Origin: Collinsella aerofaciens
Lineage (GTDB): Bacteria; Actinomycetota; Coriobacteriia; Coriobacteriales; Coriobacteriaceae
DNA: 64,000 bases
Assembly: GCA_008680965.1 (NCBI GenBank)
Contig: NAKE01000001.1
Coordinates: 2,232,001-2,296,000 of the forward strand
Reading direction: 5' to 3'
This document shows, piece after piece, positions 25,491-33,146 of the stretch (position 1 is its first letter; every line of letters begins with the position of its first letter). The notes under the pieces were generated by a model. That model saw nothing but the letters and a program-made list of their open reading frames with translations. It was not told the origin of the DNA and did no database searches. The position numbers were made by a program, and so were the translations under genes.

Positions 25491-25549
25491 ATTATAAGAC
25501 GAAAACCGTTTGCGTACTGATTTATCCAAGACGCAAATGGTTTTCGTCT
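25491..25549 (-). promoter_or_regulatory. 19-bp dyad operator and -10 of the AlbA_2 gene
   Basis: Arms AGACGAAAACCGTTTGCGT (25497-25515) and ACGCAAATGGTTTTCGTCT (25531-25549) match with one mismatch. A perfect minus-strand TATAAT (25491-25496) abuts the dyad, so a bound protein would block the promoter. Another TTTTCGTCT half-site lies at about 25614. Confidence 0.55.
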
Positions 25550-25649
25550 TTATTTGCGTACGGAATTAAGACGCATAATTTCGCTTTCGTATGGCTCAAT
25601 ACCGGACACAGACTGTTTTCGTCTGTCAATACGCCTGCAATCCAAACGA

Positions 25650-25686
25650 AAAGAGCACCGAGCTCAGTATGAACTCGGGGCTCTTT
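25650..25686 (+). terminator. Isolated terminator-like hairpin
   Basis: AAAGAGCACCGAG and CTCGGGGCTCTTT pair with one mismatch. No intact plus-strand gene precedes it. Confidence 0.45.
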
Positions 25687-25824
25687 GTGCCGCACATCTA
25701 TGAGAGGAGAAATTCGATGCGTACGGGCGCTATTCCATGAAGCCGCCCTGGGATGGCGGCAACCTCGTCGTTACCCGTCCGATGGGTGTGCTCAAGGCAT
25801 CCGCTCCCCTCTTTATCGACGTAA

Positions 25825-25983
25825 CGGGCAAAAAAGCTCGTCGAGGAGACCATCCGCACGCACCACGGTGTGGCCGGCGCCATCGAGGCGCGCAACCCCA
25901 CCGCCGCTCACGATGCGATGTATCTGCACCCGGTCTACAACCGCAACATGATTGCAGAGGACGCACAGACAAAAGGCATTTAA
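25825..25983 (+). pseudogene. C-terminal remnant of a GntR/FCD regulator
   Basis: The frame open from 25825 to the stop at 25983 ends with VAGAIEARNPTAAHDAMYLH, the last helices of an FCD domain (usually eH..i..AI.a.d...A...m..H). No start, helix-turn-helix or upstream domain is in frame. The 120 bp before it read as an unrelated fragment (MKPPWDGGNLVV...) in another frame. I take it as a decayed gene; it could also be a chance similarity. Confidence 0.45.
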
Positions 25984-26002
25984 GGCTCGACAATGATCTT
26001 TC

Positions 26003-26043
26003 TTTGATAAAACGCAAGCGGCGGCCGCTTGCGTTTTATCAAA
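26003..26043. terminator. Perfect 41-bp palindrome, bidirectional terminator
   Basis: TTTGATAAAACGCAAGCGGC and its exact complement meet around a single base. GC-rich inner stems are flanked by AAAA and TTTT, as in bidirectional terminators, between the remnant and the reductase gene. Confidence 0.6.
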
Positions 26044-26076
26044 TAGTGCAATGGGGCCAGGTTTACATGCACCAAG

Positions 26077-26108
26077 TTGGTGCAAAGTAACCTGTCCCCA
26101 CGCACCAA
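26077..26108. repeat. CCTGTCCC-core hairpin, copy E2
   Basis: TTGGTGC and GCACCAA enclose AAAGTAACCTGTCCCCAC. A third GCACCAA (26069-26075) and GGCCAGGTTTACAT just upstream look like an inverted, decayed second copy. It is 8 bp 3' of the reductase stop. Confidence 0.6.
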
Positions 26109-26116
26109 GGGGTTGA

Positions 26117-28066
26117 CTAGAGCTCGCAGGCGACCTTGTAGCCATCGCCGATGGCGTCGCGGATGTTGCCGCACTTGTTGGCATCGCCCAGCACGTGGGT
26201 GGCAACACCGGCTGCGGCCAGGTCGTCGGCCAGCTTGGTGTTGGGACGATAGCCCATGGCAAGCACCAGCGTATCGGCATCGGCGATGGTGTGGACCTCG
26301 CCGTCCTTTTCGTAACTGATGGTGTCCTCGGTGATCTCGGTCACCTTGGCCTCGGTCAGCACGTGGACGCCCTTGGAGAGCATGCGCGTGATGAGCACCG
26401 CGCGACCGGCGCCGCCCTCGTTAGCGGCGAGCGTCTTGGTCATCTCGATGACGGTGACATCGCGGTTGGCCGGCGACAGGTCGTTGACCAACGGGGCCAG
26501 GTAATCGGCCGTCTCGCAGCCGACGGTGCCGCCGCCCACGATGACGATCTTCTTACCCGGGAAAGCCTTGCCACCCAGCAGGTCATCGGCCGTCATAACC
26601 TTCTTAAAGCCCTGCATGAAGGCCGGAGCGATGGGCTCGGCGCCATAAGCCAGGACAACCTCGTAACCCGCGTAGTCGCGCTGAATGTCCTCGGCGGAAA
26701 GCTCGGTACCAAAGACGCACGTGACGCCGGCCTCGGCCAGGCGACGGTACTGATACTTGATCACGCGCGTGAGCTCCTGCTTTGCCGGCGGAACGGCCGC
26801 GATGCGCATCTCGCCGCCCGGCTCGTCCTGCTTATCCACGAGCACCACGTTATGGCCACGCTTGGCGGCAATGTAGGCCGCCTCCATACCCGCAGGACCA
26901 GCGCCCACAACCAGTACATTCTTGGCCTCAGCGGCAGGCTCGTAGCCGGCCTCGTCGCGCTCCACGTCCGGGTTGACGGTGCAGGAGATGCGCTTGCCAA
27001 ACATGATGCCGTTCAGGCAGCGCAGGCAGCCAATGCAGGGGCGGATGTCGTCGGCGTTGCCGGCAGCGGCCTTGTTGCAGAACTCGGCATCGCATAGATT
27101 GGCACGGCCCATCATGCAGATGTCGGCAGCGCCGTCCTCGATCAGCTCCTCGGCAATCCATGCCTCGTTGATGCGGCCGACGGTGGCGACGGGAATGTTG
27201 ACGTGCTTCTTAATCTCGCGCGAGCAGGCGGCGTGCGAGGCCTGCTGCGTGCCGGCGGCGGGAATCGCAGAGCCGCGCTTGATGGTGGTGCCGCCCGACA
27301 CATGAATCATGTCGACGCCAGCCTTCTCCAGGCGACGTGAGACGTAGATCATGTCGTTGAGGGTCAGGCCGCCATCGGTGTACTCATCGCCCGAGATGCG
27401 GACGTCGATGATGAAGTCCTTGCCGCAACGCTCGCGAATCTCGGCGATGACCTCGAGCAAGAAGCGCATGCGGGCGTCGAGCGAGCCACCGTACTCGTCG
27501 GTACGCTTGTTATAGAGCGGGGTCAAAAAGCCGCCGAGCATACCGTGGGCGTGCGCCGCATGGACCTCGACGCCATCGACGCCGGCCTTCTGCATGCGCA
27601 CGGCAGCGTCGCCGAACTGATGCGTGAGCTCGTGGATCTCATCGACCGTGATGGGGCGCGGCGCCTCGCGGGCATAGGACGGGCCCACAAAGGACGGGGC
27701 AATGAGGCGCGGCGTGCCCGGAATGTTAAAGGCCATGTAGGCGGGGTGGAAGAGCTGCGGCATGATCTTGCAGCCGTACTCGTGGACGGCCGCGGCGAGC
27801 TTTTCCCAGCCGGGGATAAACGTGTCGTCGTAGCAGCACATGTCACCCGGCAGATAGGTATAGGTGGGCTCGACCGTCACGACCTCGGTAATGATGAGGC
27901 CCACGCCGCCCTTGGCGCGGGCACGGTAATGATCGACCAAGTCGTCGGTCACATAGCCATGATCGGCCAGGTTGGTGGATACCGGCGGCATAAAGACGCG
28001 GTTCTTGACCTCGGTCGTACCGACCTTGATCGGGCTAAAGAGCATCGGGTAGGAGGAGGACTCCAT
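26117..28066 (-). CDS. FMN/FAD/4Fe-4S enoate reductase, old yellow enzyme family
   Basis: 649 residues. The first 360 residues are an OYE-type TIM barrel (FSPIKVGTTEVKNRVFMPP, HAAHAHGMLGGFLTPLYNKR). A cluster motif follows (CIGCLRCLNG ... SCTVNP), then a pyridine-nucleotide disulphide-type half with VLVVGAGPAGMEAA (FAD) and IVIVGGGTVGCETADYL (NADH). This is the layout of 2,4-dienoyl-CoA reductase FadH, enoate reductases and the bile-acid enzymes BaiCD/BaiH. The substrate is not decided by sequence; in a gut anaerobe an enoate, cinnamate or steroid is plausible. The start is ATG 28066 after AAAGGAAG. Confidence 0.9.
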   Translation of the reverse strand: MESSSYPMLFSPIKVGTTEVKNRVFMPPVSTNLADHGYVTDDLVDHYRARAKGGVGLIITEVVTVEPTYTYLPGDMCCYDDTFIPGWEKLAAAVHEYGCKIMPQLFHPAYMAFNIPGTPRLIAPSFVGPSYAREAPRPITVDEIHELTHQFGDAAVRMQKAGVDGVEVHAAHAHGMLGGFLTPLYNKRTDEYGGSLDARMRFLLEVIAEIRERCGKDFIIDVRISGDEYTDGGLTLNDMIYVSRRLEKAGVDMIHVSGGTTIKRGSAIPAAGTQQASHAACSREIKKHVNIPVATVGRINEAWIAEELIEDGAADICMMGRANLCDAEFCNKAAAGNADDIRPCIGCLRCLNGIMFGKRISCTVNPDVERDEAGYEPAAEAKNVLVVGAGPAGMEAAYIAAKRGHNVVLVDKQDEPGGEMRIAAVPPAKQELTRVIKYQYRRLAEAGVTCVFGTELSAEDIQRDYAGYEVVLAYGAEPIAPAFMQGFKKVMTADDLLGGKAFPGKKIVIVGGGTVGCETADYLAPLVNDLSPANRDVTVIEMTKTLAANEGGAGRAVLITRMLSKGVHVLTEAKVTEITEDTISYEKDGEVHTIADADTLVLAMGYRPNTKLADDLAAAGVATHVLGDANKCGNIRDAIGDGYKVACEL

Positions 28067-28185
28067 GCAGGCTTCCTTTCGTTTGAGCCGCTCGGCGGCA
28101 GTTACTGACACACCTATCGTATCAGTATCCGCCGCATTCGCACTCGCTCGCACTCCCCACCTTCAATCCCGACCCTCACAAAAAA

Positions 28186-28250
28186 GTTGCGGTGGAATAG
28201 TTCCTGAATAAGGCTCTTGGCGCGCCAAACAGGGACTATTTCACCGCAGC
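28186..28250. repeat. TTGCGGTGGAATA hairpin, copy C1
   Basis: 21-bp arms 28186-28206 and 28230-28250. The three non-Watson-Crick positions would all be G-U pairs in a plus-strand RNA. The right arm is followed by TGATGGGCGGGGTGGA, which copy C2 shares. Confidence 0.75.
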
Positions 28251-28314
28251 TGATGGGCGGGGTGGAATTGAGGGTTCAGATAGTCAGTCATGCCCTCATC
28301 CGCCACTCCCTCAC

Positions 28315-28905
28315 TTACAGCGCGCCGTCCAGCATAAGGTTCACCTTGAGCACGTTAACCGTGGGCTCGCCGAACACGCCGAGGAAACGGCCCTTGGTGC
28401 ACGCGGCGATGATGTCGCGCACCTCGTCCTTACTTTTGCCCGTGGCCTTGGCAAGGCGCGGGACCTGGTACTCGGCGGCATCCGGAGAGATCTCCGGGTC
28501 GAGGCCGGACCCCGAACACGTCACCAGGTCGACGGGCACAGCGTCCATATCGGCATCGGGGTTGGCAGCGCGGATCTTCTTCACGCGCGCGTCCACAAGC
28601 TGCCGATACTCCTCACTCGCCGGGGACAGGTTGGACGGGGCACCATACGCCATGAGCTCGCCGTCTTCGCCTTCGACAATTGACACGTTCTGGATGCGGC
28701 CCCACATGTGGTCCTCATCCTCGAAGTTCTGACCGATCGGCTCGGAGCCCACGATCTTGTCGTCGACCTTGATGAGCGAACCGTTCGCCTGATACGGGAA
28801 CGCAACCTGGGCGATGCCGGTCACGACGAGCGTATAGCCCAGGCCGCAGACAACGGTAAACAGCGCGAACACGCCCAGTGCGCGCGATGCAACACCTTTG
28901 AACAT
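28315..28905 (-). CDS. kdpC: Potassium-transporting ATPase subunit C
   Basis: 196 residues with one N-terminal membrane helix (ALGVFALFTVVCGLGYTLVV) and the KdpC signatures GSEPIGQNF and DLVTCSGSGLDPEISP. KdpC links or stabilises the KdpA channel and the KdpB pump. The start is ATG 28905 with GTGGAGG; the first base of that site abuts the kdpB stop, so the two are tightly coupled. It is the last gene of kdpFABC. Confidence 0.95.
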   Translation of the reverse strand: MFKGVASRALGVFALFTVVCGLGYTLVVTGIAQVAFPYQANGSLIKVDDKIVGSEPIGQNFEDEDHMWGRIQNVSIVEGEDGELMAYGAPSNLSPASEEYRQLVDARVKKIRAANPDADMDAVPVDLVTCSGSGLDPEISPDAAEYQVPRLAKATGKSKDEVRDIIAACTKGRFLGVFGEPTVNVLKVNLMLDGAL

Positions 28906-28917
28906 ACAAACCTCCAC

Positions 28918-30972
28918 TTACATAATGCCGCAGAACGCGAGCAGCATGTCGATGAGCTTGATGAATACGAACGGGGCAACGATGCCGCCCAGACCCCACA
29001 CGAGCAGGTTGTGGGTCAGCAGCTGTCCGGACGGGACCTCGCGGTACTTAACGCCCTTCAGCGCGGCCGGGATTAACGCGACGATAACGAGCGCGTTATA
29101 GATGATGGCCGAAAGAACCGCGGACAGCGGGCTTGCCAGACCGAGGATGTTGAGCGCGCCAAGGCCCGGGTAGATCGGCGAGAACAGGGCCGGGATGATA
29201 GCGAAGTACTTCGCCACGTCGTTGGCCACCGAGAAGGTCGTGAGCGAACCGCGGGTCATGAGCAGCTGCTTGCCAATACGCACGACCTCGATGAGCTTGG
29301 TGGGGCTGGAGTCGAGGTCGACCATGTTGCCGGCCTCCTTGGCAGCCTGGGTGCCCGTGTTCATGGCCACGGCGACGTCGGCCTGGGCCAGAGCGGGAGC
29401 GTCGTTGGTGCCGTCGCCGGTCATGGCGACCAGGTGGCCCTCACGCTGGAACTCGCGGATCTTCTCGAGCTTGCCTTCAGGGGTGGCCTCGGCCAGGAAG
29501 TCGTCAACGCCGGCCTCGGCGGCGATTGCCGCGGCGGTGAGCGGGTTGTCGCCCGTCACCATGATGGTCTTGATGCCCATCTTGCGCAGGTCGGCGAACT
29601 TCTCCTTAACGCCGGACTTGATGATGTCCTTGAGGTGCACAACGCCCAGCACGCGGCAGTTCTTGGTCACGACCAGCGGGGTGCCGCCGGCCTTGGCGAT
29701 GCGCTCGACGACCTCGTCGCACTCCTGGGAGAACACGCCGCCGGCTGCCTCCACATAGGTGCGCACGGAATCGGCAGCGCCCTTGCGGATCTCATTGCCC
29801 TCGTAGTTCACGCCGGACATACGCGTTGCCGCGGTGAACGGGATGAACTCCATGCCCTTATCCTCGAGTGTGCGGCCGCGCAGGCCGAACTGCTCCTTGG
29901 CGAGTACGACGATGGAACGGCCCTCGGGGGTCTCGTCGGCCAGCGAGGAAAGCTGGGCGGCATCGGCCAGCTCCGCGGGATCGACGCCGTCGACCGGGAT
30001 GAACTCGGCGGCTTGGCGGTTACCCAGGGTGATGGTGCCGGTCTTGTCGAGCATGAGGATGTCGACGTCGCCGGCGGCCTCAATGGCGCGGCCGGACATG
30101 GCCAGCACGTTGGCCTCGTTCAGACGGCTCATGCCGGCGATGCCGATGGCGGACAGAAGAGCGCCGATGGTAGTGGGAGCCAGGCACACGAGCAGCGCCA
30201 CGAGCGTGGTCACGGCCGTGGGGTTGACCATGTCGTTAAGACCGGCCGAGAAGCAGGAGTAACAATACAGGGCCATCGTGACCAGGATAAAGACGATGGA
30301 GAGGGCCACCAGGAAGATCTCCAGAGCGATCTCGTTAGGGGTCTTCTTGCGCGCGGCACCCTCGACCATCGCGATCATCTTGTCCAGGAAGCTCTGGCCG
30401 GGCTCACTGGAGATCTTGACGATAATCCAGTCGGACAGCACCGTGGTACCGCCGGTAACGGCAGAGCGGTCGCCGCCGGCCTCGCGGACCACGGGGGCGG
30501 ACTCGCCGGTGATGGCGGACTCGTCAACGGAGGCAGCGCCCTCGATGACGTCGCCGTCGCCGGGAATCTGCTCGCCGGCGCGTACGATCACCAGGTCGCC
30601 GCGCGTGAGCTCGGTGCCGGGAACGACGGTGAAGTGCTCCTTGTCCTCAACGGACTCGATGCGATGGGCCTCGACATCCTTCTTGGCCGCACGCAGGGAA
30701 TCGGCCTGAGCCTTACCGCGGCCCTCGGCAAGCGCCTCGGCGAAGTTCGAGAACAGGTCGGTGAGCCACAGGATGACCGCGATGGCGGCCACATAGTAGG
30801 TGGGCACACCCGCGTCCTGCACACCGAAGATGGAAGCGACGGCCAGGACGGAGGTCATGACGGCGGAAAGCCACACCAGGAACATGACCGGGTTTTGAAT
30901 CTGGACGCGAGGGTCCAGCTTGGCAAACGAGTCGCGGACCGCGCGGCCCATCATGTCTTTTTGCATAGTCAT
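28918..30972 (-). CDS. kdpB: Potassium-transporting P-type ATPase subunit B
   Basis: 684 residues. The P-type ATPase signatures are complete: TGES at 155-158, the phosphorylated Asp309 in DKTGT, and a GDGTNDAPAL hinge motif. It provides the ATP-driven step for K+ uptake through KdpA. The start is ATG 30972 after GGAGGG; a second ATG two codons later is possible. It sits 16 bp after kdpA and 12 bp before kdpC. Confidence 0.97.
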   Translation of the reverse strand: MTMQKDMMGRAVRDSFAKLDPRVQIQNPVMFLVWLSAVMTSVLAVASIFGVQDAGVPTYYVAAIAVILWLTDLFSNFAEALAEGRGKAQADSLRAAKKDVEAHRIESVEDKEHFTVVPGTELTRGDLVIVRAGEQIPGDGDVIEGAASVDESAITGESAPVVREAGGDRSAVTGGTTVLSDWIIVKISSEPGQSFLDKMIAMVEGAARKKTPNEIALEIFLVALSIVFILVTMALYCYSCFSAGLNDMVNPTAVTTLVALLVCLAPTTIGALLSAIGIAGMSRLNEANVLAMSGRAIEAAGDVDILMLDKTGTITLGNRQAAEFIPVDGVDPAELADAAQLSSLADETPEGRSIVVLAKEQFGLRGRTLEDKGMEFIPFTAATRMSGVNYEGNEIRKGAADSVRTYVEAAGGVFSQECDEVVERIAKAGGTPLVVTKNCRVLGVVHLKDIIKSGVKEKFADLRKMGIKTIMVTGDNPLTAAAIAAEAGVDDFLAEATPEGKLEKIREFQREGHLVAMTGDGTNDAPALAQADVAVAMNTGTQAAKEAGNMVDLDSSPTKLIEVVRIGKQLLMTRGSLTTFSVANDVAKYFAIIPALFSPIYPGLGALNILGLASPLSAVLSAIIYNALVIVALIPAALKGVKYREVPSGQLLTHNLLVWGLGGIVAPFVFIKLIDMLLAFCGIM

Positions 30973-30988
30973 AAATCTGCGCCCTCCT

Positions 30989-32812
30989 TTACGCAATCAT
31001 CTGGAAGAACTCGGCAACAGGGCCAAGCGCCAGGGCCGGGAAGAAGCTCAGGGCACCGATCAGCAGAACGATGAACACGAGCAGGAATACGAACATGGCA
31101 TTGGTGGTAGACAGGGTACCGGCGCTCTCGGCGACCCTACCCTTCTTGGCCAGCGAGCCGGCGATAGCCAGCGTACCGATGATGGGCATGAAGCGGGCAA
31201 ACAGCATCTCGAGGCCGAGCATGACGTTGATCCAGGGAATGTTGCAGTTCATGCCTGCAAACGCCGAGCCGTTGTTGCCACCGCATGAGGTGAAGGCATA
31301 CAGCACCTCGGAGAAGCCGTGCGCGCCACCATTGTTGAGCTGGTCGGCAAGACCGGGCACCATGCAGGCGATGGCCGAGCACACCAGAATGGCAAACGGA
31401 GTTGCCAGGCACAGGACAACTGCCCAGCGCATCTCGCCCGGCTCGATCTTCTTACCCAGGAACTCAGGCGTGCGTCCGACCATAAGGCCGGCGATGAACA
31501 CTGTGAGGATGGCGAAGCCGATCATGCCGTACAGGCCGCAGCCCACGCCGCCGAAGACGACCTCGCCCAGAGCCATCTGGAGCATCTGGACAAACCCGCC
31601 GAGCGGGGTGTAGGAGTCGTGCATGGAGTTAACCGAGCCGTTGGAAGCAGCCGTCGTGAAAGCGGACCAGGTGGAAGAGGAGGCGATACCGAAGCGGCTC
31701 TCCTTGCCCTCCATGTTGCCGCCGGCCTGGCCGTCGGTCATCTCGATATTGACCGCTCCGCCATCGGCCAGCTGCGGGGTGCCCGCATGCTCGTTGACGG
31801 CGATGATGCCGGTGAAGATCACCAGCAGGATGAACATGGCGGCAAAGATGGCCTTGCCCTGCTTGGTGTTCTTGACGCCGATACCGAAGGCGAAGCAACA
31901 GGCGGCCGGGATCAGCAGCAGGCTGGTCATCTCGATGATGTTGGTGAAGGCACTGGGGTTCTCATACGGATGGGCGGAGTTCACGCCGAAGAAGCCGCCG
32001 CCGTTGGTGCCGGACTGCTTGATGGCGACCTGAGGAGCCGCGGGACCCTGGGGCAGGAACTGCTCGGTGACCACGCGCGCGCCCTCGACAACCTTGCCGT
32101 CGACCTTGACCGTGTCGCCCTCAATCTGGGCGCCGTCGATGACGCTCCAGCCGCCGTCTGCATTAGGCTGAACAGCGACGGGTTCTACGAGCTCAGCCTT
32201 CTGAGCCGGCTGGAAGTTGGAGATGACGCCACCGGCAGCCAGGCAGATGCCGAACACGAGGTTCAGCGGGATGAGCACATACAGGACGGTGCGGGTGAGG
32301 TCGACCCAGAAGGAACCCAGACCCTGCTCCTTGACCTGACGGAAGCCGCGGATCAGCGCGAACATGACCGCGATACCGGTGCCAGCGGAAACGAAGTTCT
32401 GCACAGTGAGACCCATGAACTGCACAAGGTAAGACAGGGTGGTCTCACCGGAGTAGGACTGCCAGTTGGTGTTGGTTATGAAGGAAGCAGCCGTATTGAA
32501 CGACAGGTCCCATGACACACCCGGCAGGTGCTGGGGATTGCCTGGCAAGAAGGACTGAAGCGCCTGGAGTGCCACAAGAGTCACGAGGCCGATCCCCGAA
32601 AAGACCAGCACGCTCGCCAGATAGCGCCTACACCCCATCTGTTCTGCCGCGTCGATGCGAAGCAGACGATAGACGCCACGCTCCACAGGAGCAATCACAG
32701 GCGACAGGAACGTATGCTCACCATCCATGATATGGGCCATGAACCGACCGAGCGGAACGGCCAGGACGACGAGTACGGCAAAGTACAAGATGTACTGAAT
32801 CGCAGCGTCCAT
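30989..32812 (-). CDS. kdpA: Potassium-transporting ATPase subunit A
   Basis: 607 residues, strongly hydrophobic, with repeated K+-channel-like pore loops (NTNWQSYSGE, SGTNGGGFFGVNS, SCGGNNGSAFAG). KdpA binds and moves K+. Slightly longer than the E. coli protein because of a 50-residue hydrophilic insert after about residue 215. It starts 3 bp after the kdpF stop, with GAGGAG inside kdpF. Confidence 0.96.
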   Translation of the reverse strand: MDAAIQYILYFAVLVVLAVPLGRFMAHIMDGEHTFLSPVIAPVERGVYRLLRIDAAEQMGCRRYLASVLVFSGIGLVTLVALQALQSFLPGNPQHLPGVSWDLSFNTAASFITNTNWQSYSGETTLSYLVQFMGLTVQNFVSAGTGIAVMFALIRGFRQVKEQGLGSFWVDLTRTVLYVLIPLNLVFGICLAAGGVISNFQPAQKAELVEPVAVQPNADGGWSVIDGAQIEGDTVKVDGKVVEGARVVTEQFLPQGPAAPQVAIKQSGTNGGGFFGVNSAHPYENPSAFTNIIEMTSLLLIPAACCFAFGIGVKNTKQGKAIFAAMFILLVIFTGIIAVNEHAGTPQLADGGAVNIEMTDGQAGGNMEGKESRFGIASSSTWSAFTTAASNGSVNSMHDSYTPLGGFVQMLQMALGEVVFGGVGCGLYGMIGFAILTVFIAGLMVGRTPEFLGKKIEPGEMRWAVVLCLATPFAILVCSAIACMVPGLADQLNNGGAHGFSEVLYAFTSCGGNNGSAFAGMNCNIPWINVMLGLEMLFARFMPIIGTLAIAGSLAKKGRVAESAGTLSTTNAMFVFLLVFIVLLIGALSFFPALALGPVAEFFQMIA

Positions 32813-32815
32813 AGT

Positions 32816-32902
32816 TTACGAATCACTCCTCATCAGAATGTAGATGTAATAGATAAGAAGTCCAATGCAGACGACTCCGATGATGGGAATGAGGATGTCC
32901 AT
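32816..32902 (-). CDS. kdpF: KdpF small membrane subunit (28 aa)
   Basis: ATG 32902 opens a 28-codon frame that encodes one membrane helix (MDILIPIIGVVCIGLLIYYI) and a short polar end (MRSDS). AAAGGGG lies upstream and kdpA starts 3 bp downstream. Size, helix and place at the head of kdpABC are those of KdpF, a lipid-like stabiliser of the complex. Confidence 0.85.
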   Translation of the reverse strand: MDILIPIIGVVCIGLLIYYIYILMRSDS

Positions 32903-32951
32903 TTACCGCCCCTTTCACACGCGGTCCGATGTCTCGGACGCCTGCCCTCGC

Positions 32952-32976
32952 AAGCGTCTGGGGACAGTAAACGCTT
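32952..32976. repeat. CTGTCCCC-core short hairpin, copy E3
   Basis: AAGCGT and ACGCTT enclose CTGGGGACAGTAA. The core is in the opposite orientation to most copies. It lies in the kdp control region. Confidence 0.4.
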
Positions 32977-33017
32977 CTAGGGATTAAAGAGGCGTGAGGG
33001 CCGGGGCTCACGTCCTT

Positions 33018-33035
33018 AAGATGCCGTAAAGATGC
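33018..33035. promoter_or_regulatory. Candidate KdpE site: 11-bp-phased direct repeat
   Basis: AAGATGC occurs at 33018-33024 and 33029-33035, exactly one 11-bp step apart, as OmpR/PhoB-family regulators prefer. It lies between kdpFABC and kdpDE. A further dyad (GCACT..GCAGCTGC..AGTGC, 33046-33066) precedes TATACT (33069), a possible kdpD -10. Confidence 0.45.
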
Positions 33036-33146
33036 AGGTAGAAAGCACTATTGCAGCTGCAGTGCGCCTATACTCGACCTCGCGAGCATACAGTGGTGTC
33101 TTCACCGCGTATGCACGCATGGACAACGCTTCAGAAAGGCTACGCT

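Noticed and set aside
25740..26090. 117-codon plus-strand frame
   Set aside because: It runs through the regulator remnant in a different frame and through the palindrome at 26003; the product is Arg/His-rich and not recognisable.
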